Of a stretch of 35,046 bases of DNA, positions 32,872 through 35,046 are shown one piece after another; the stretch's first letter is position 1; each line of letters opens with the position of its first letter. The stretch covers positions 1 through 35,046 of the forward strand of contig CAKZMM010000094.1 in assembly GCA_937128505.1 (NCBI GenBank). The letters are read 5' to 3'. The notes beneath the pieces are model-generated. The model saw nothing but the letters and a program-made list of their open reading frames with translations, was not told the DNA's origin and did no database searches. The position numbers and the translations under genes were made by a program. This stretch comes from an uncultured Thermogutta sp. Lineage in GTDB: Bacteria > Planctomycetota > Planctomycetia > Pirellulales > Thermoguttaceae.

Positions 32872-33535
32872 ACGAAATTCCCGCCTTTCCTTTAAATTCT
32901 CAATATTGACATGACACTCAGTCCTCTTTATTTATCTGTTTTACCCATTATGCCGTTTATGCTTTGCATTCCCCACATTGTTCAGATTACCAAGGTGCCT
33001 TTATCGAGACTCAGTGAACAACGAAAATGGCGGGTGCAGAATTGGAAATTTTAGATGAGTGAATAATTTAGAAAGAATAGGTAAAACACTTCCCAAATTT
33101 CTGAAACTTAAACTGAATCATTTTTGCTAGTGAATTTCCCACTCGACCTCCTTGGACCGCGCCAGCTTGACATCTAATTCAGAATTCCTATGCTACCCAG
33201 ATACCGCAGATTTTTCAAACGATAATATTTACCCGGCTGATGCCTTGTTTCTCATTTTATCAAGGCGATTGCTTGTACCATCTCGGATCCGCGAACTAGC
33301 TCAAGCTGTTTTCGGTAGATCGCCGAACGCATTCCGTTTCACCGATGGAGTGTTGCCGGAACAGGGTGGTAGGTGGGCGAAAGATGACACATGGCTTTTC
33401 GGTAGATGAACTAAGTTTGCCGGCAATATCGATTTCCGGCCCTCTTCGGCTGCAGGTTCTGGCAACAGCTCCCGGCATGAAGAGTTTTGAAGTGTTGGCT
33501 TATCACATTTGATCTTTAGCCTGAGAGGCTCTGCC
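32872..33535. other. A+T-rich divergent intergenic region
   Basis: These 664 bases separate two divergent genes for exported proteins and should contain both promoters. The part from 32880 to 33140 is clearly richer in A+T than the rest of the window. A 12-base direct repeat, TTTTCGGTAGAT, occurs at 33309-33320 and 33396-33407. A small TTG-started frame (33152-33409) has no supporting feature. I cannot place a confident promoter. Confidence 0.45.
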
Positions 33536-34474
33536 ATGCTGATCATGTGGCTTATGTGTTTGCTAGTGGTGATGGTGCTGGCGCCTGCACTTTGCGGGGA
33601 GGAAATATCTGAGAAAAAAGGACTCCCGCTTGAGCCCACAGGAGAGGCTAAAAACAAAGGAGGACTCGGCCCCGGCGAATTAAATATCTGGTGGGAGGAT
33701 TACCGTGAGGCGATGAACCACGCGGAAAAGGAGCAGCGAATGCTCCTGATTTACTTCTACGATGGTAGCCCTGCCTGCCGGGATTTCGAACGGCTAACCC
33801 TCAAAAACGACGCGATTCAGAAAAGCTTGTTGCCCTACGTCTGCTTGAGGGTTCCCACCACTCGTACGATCCGCCATCAGGGAGAGTCGATAATCCTCCT
33901 CAAACACCAGGCCTTCGCGGAGATGCTAGGCAAGCCGGGGATTGCCATTGTGGACTTTGCCCACCCAGGAAGGGACTTTTACGGCACGGTGGTCAGCACT
34001 TTTCCGTTTCTAAACGGTACTTTTTACTCACCTGACCAGATGCAAGTCATCCTTGGATTGCCGCCCGGAACCTTGACCCAGCGCACGCTCATTTACGCCG
34101 TCAGGGTGCACCCCGAGCGACCGCGCAGCGCCGATGGTATACCCGATCCAATTCTTATGGAGGAAGCTACACGACACGCCGATTATCAGGCGCGAATCGG
34201 CCTTCAAGGTCACCACCATTGGGAAACGCGCTTTCAGCGACTTTTGTCGCTTTTGCCGGGTGGTCTTACTCCGCAAGAAGTTTGCGCCGAGAGCTGGCCG
34301 GGCCAAAACCTTCTGGAGGCAGCCATCGAGTGCGTCCGCAGTTGGCGGGTTTCGTCGGGTCATTGGAGGGCGGTAGCGGCTCCCCATTCCCGATTCGGAT
34401 ACGACATGAAAAAAGGGGCGCGCGGAGTATGGTATGCCACGGGGGTTTTTGCCCGGGATCGACTATGGCAATAA
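33536..34474 (+). CDS. Exported thioredoxin-like / CAP-domain fusion
   Basis: This is a 312-residue exported protein with two recognisable parts. A signal peptide, MLIMWLMCLLVVMVLAPALC, starts it. Residues 50-180 look like a thioredoxin fold (RMLLIYFYDGSPACRDFERL, LLPYVCLRVP, GKPGIAIVDF), but the usual CxxC has only one cysteine, Cys81. Residues 210-308 resemble a CAP/SCP domain: HHHWETRFQRLL, EVCAESWPGQNLLEAAIECVRSW, SSGHWRAV and RFGYD..GVWYATGVFA. A redox role through a CxxC pair is unlikely with one cysteine; CAP domains often bind surfaces or lipids. The start ATG at 33536 follows GAGAGG by 7 bases, better than an upstream TTG. The function is not known. Confidence 0.75.
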   Translation: MLIMWLMCLLVVMVLAPALCGEEISEKKGLPLEPTGEAKNKGGLGPGELNIWWEDYREAMNHAEKEQRMLLIYFYDGSPACRDFERLTLKNDAIQKSLLPYVCLRVPTTRTIRHQGESIILLKHQAFAEMLGKPGIAIVDFAHPGRDFYGTVVSTFPFLNGTFYSPDQMQVILGLPPGTLTQRTLIYAVRVHPERPRSADGIPDPILMEEATRHADYQARIGLQGHHHWETRFQRLLSLLPGGLTPQEVCAESWPGQNLLEAAIECVRSWRVSSGHWRAVAAPHSRFGYDMKKGARGVWYATGVFARDRLWQ

Positions 34475-35046
34475 CAGCCGGTTATCGCAGCTTCAAAGTG
34501 GGCTTGCTGGAAAAGTTCAAAAAACTTTGGAGAGCTCATTCCCTAGCCGTTTCGAACAAGCACGCCCGGCATGTTGACAAAAACGTATGAAGGACCTGTC
34601 TCCCCACAAATTTTGATTTCTTTAACCCGAGATTTGACCGCTCTTCGCTTAACGCGGTGCGTATTTATGTCGACGCTTACCACATGCGAAGCTCTTCTTC
34701 AAGGCAGGAAATTATCGAATAATGACCGATGCAGTTCAACAATACTCAGGGAATTCCTAGTTTCCCGTGTGGGTTGGCGTTTTCGCGGATCTGATGGATT
34801 CAGGCCAACTCGGCGAGATAGTTTCCCCTGTGGGTTGGGGCTCTCGACTAAACGATAAGGAAGGGAAAGGTTAGGTCCCGGAGGTCGTAAAGATTCCGCG
34901 TTGTAATCGCATCCTCTTCTTTAGCTAACTCCTCCATCTGCCAAGCCAAACCCTAAAAAAGGCGTAAAAGTGTGTGCGTCAGTTTTGTAGGTAGGCGTTT
35001 TGGGGTGGCGGGTGCCAGAAGCTGTCCCAGCAGGAGCGTTCACTCA
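34475..35046. other. End-of-window region with a spaced direct repeat
   Basis: No gene is supported here. A 95-codon frame (34571-34858) has no family features. Imperfect 22-base repeats with core TAGTTTCCC-TGTGGGTTGG begin at 34758 and 34819 (20 of 22 identical, 61-base period). The right edge is cut by the window. Confidence 0.45.
34758..34840. repeat. 22-base direct repeat, 61-base period
   Basis: Copies at 34758-34779 and 34819-34840 match at 20 of 22 bases. They are separated by 39 bases of unrelated sequence. Confidence 0.8.

Noticed and set aside
33152-33409. 85-codon frame before the Trx-CAP gene
   Set aside because: It has a TTG start in non-coding A+T-rich DNA with no supporting signal.

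Overview
The window looks like a chromosomal segment of a planctomycete, most likely a member of the Pirellulales and possibly near the thermophilic Thermogutta group. This is inferred from gene content and protein style: a secreted DUF4091-type protein, a Tat-exported Gfo/Idh/MocA oxidoreductase, a GH127 (DUF1680) enzyme, a futalosine-pathway menaquinone pair (mqnA/mqnC), a PDZ-containing Lgt and an HPr/EI pair with no visible sugar permease. About 69% of the window is coding. I support 19 protein genes, one truncated IS630-type transposase remnant and one weak small ORF. I found no tRNA, rRNA, CRISPR array or intact mobile element.

Layout. 0.1-2.5 kb (+): HPr and PTS enzyme I. 2.95-5.4 kb (+): a TIGR03936/DUF2344 protein and RNase G/E. 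5.6-9.8 kb (-): a xylose-isomerase-like enzyme and a membrane-anchored GH127 beta-L-arabinofuranosidase. 10.3-11.2 kb (+): a class IV aminotransferase. 11.8-13.6 kb (-): a HAD phosphatase and a metal-dependent cyclase. 13.6-16.6 kb: a gene-poor stretch with the IS630 remnant and a possible short RNA unit. 16.6-17.5 kb (+): a PIMT with an N-terminal membrane segment. 17.7-21.7 kb (-): lgt with a PDZ insertion, panC, and folK fused to a degenerate nucleoside-kinase-like domain. 22.5-24.9 kb (+): mqnA and mqnC. 25.7-30.3 kb (+): the DUF4091 protein and the exported oxidoreductase. 30.7-32.9 kb (-): a 723-residue secreted protein of unknown function. 33.5-34.5 kb (+): a secreted thioredoxin-like/CAP fusion.

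How the genes fit together. HPr and EI form a phosphorelay with no permease in view, so a regulatory role is possible. The GH127 enzyme and the isomerase-like protein would fit release and isomerisation of plant sugars. panC and folK serve coenzyme synthesis. mqnA and mqnC are two steps of menaquinone synthesis, separated by 525 bases.

The most notable observations are: an HPr with Glu at the regulatory Ser46 position; an isomerase-like protein in which the metal-1 ligand Asp245 is replaced by His, as in rhamnose-isomerase-type sites; the Lgt-PDZ, FolK-kinase and Trx-CAP domain combinations; and a recurring pattern in which many intergenic spaces carry their own private 14-24 base tandem duplication, each with a different unit. 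I did not find clear evidence of a wholly new defence or mobile system.
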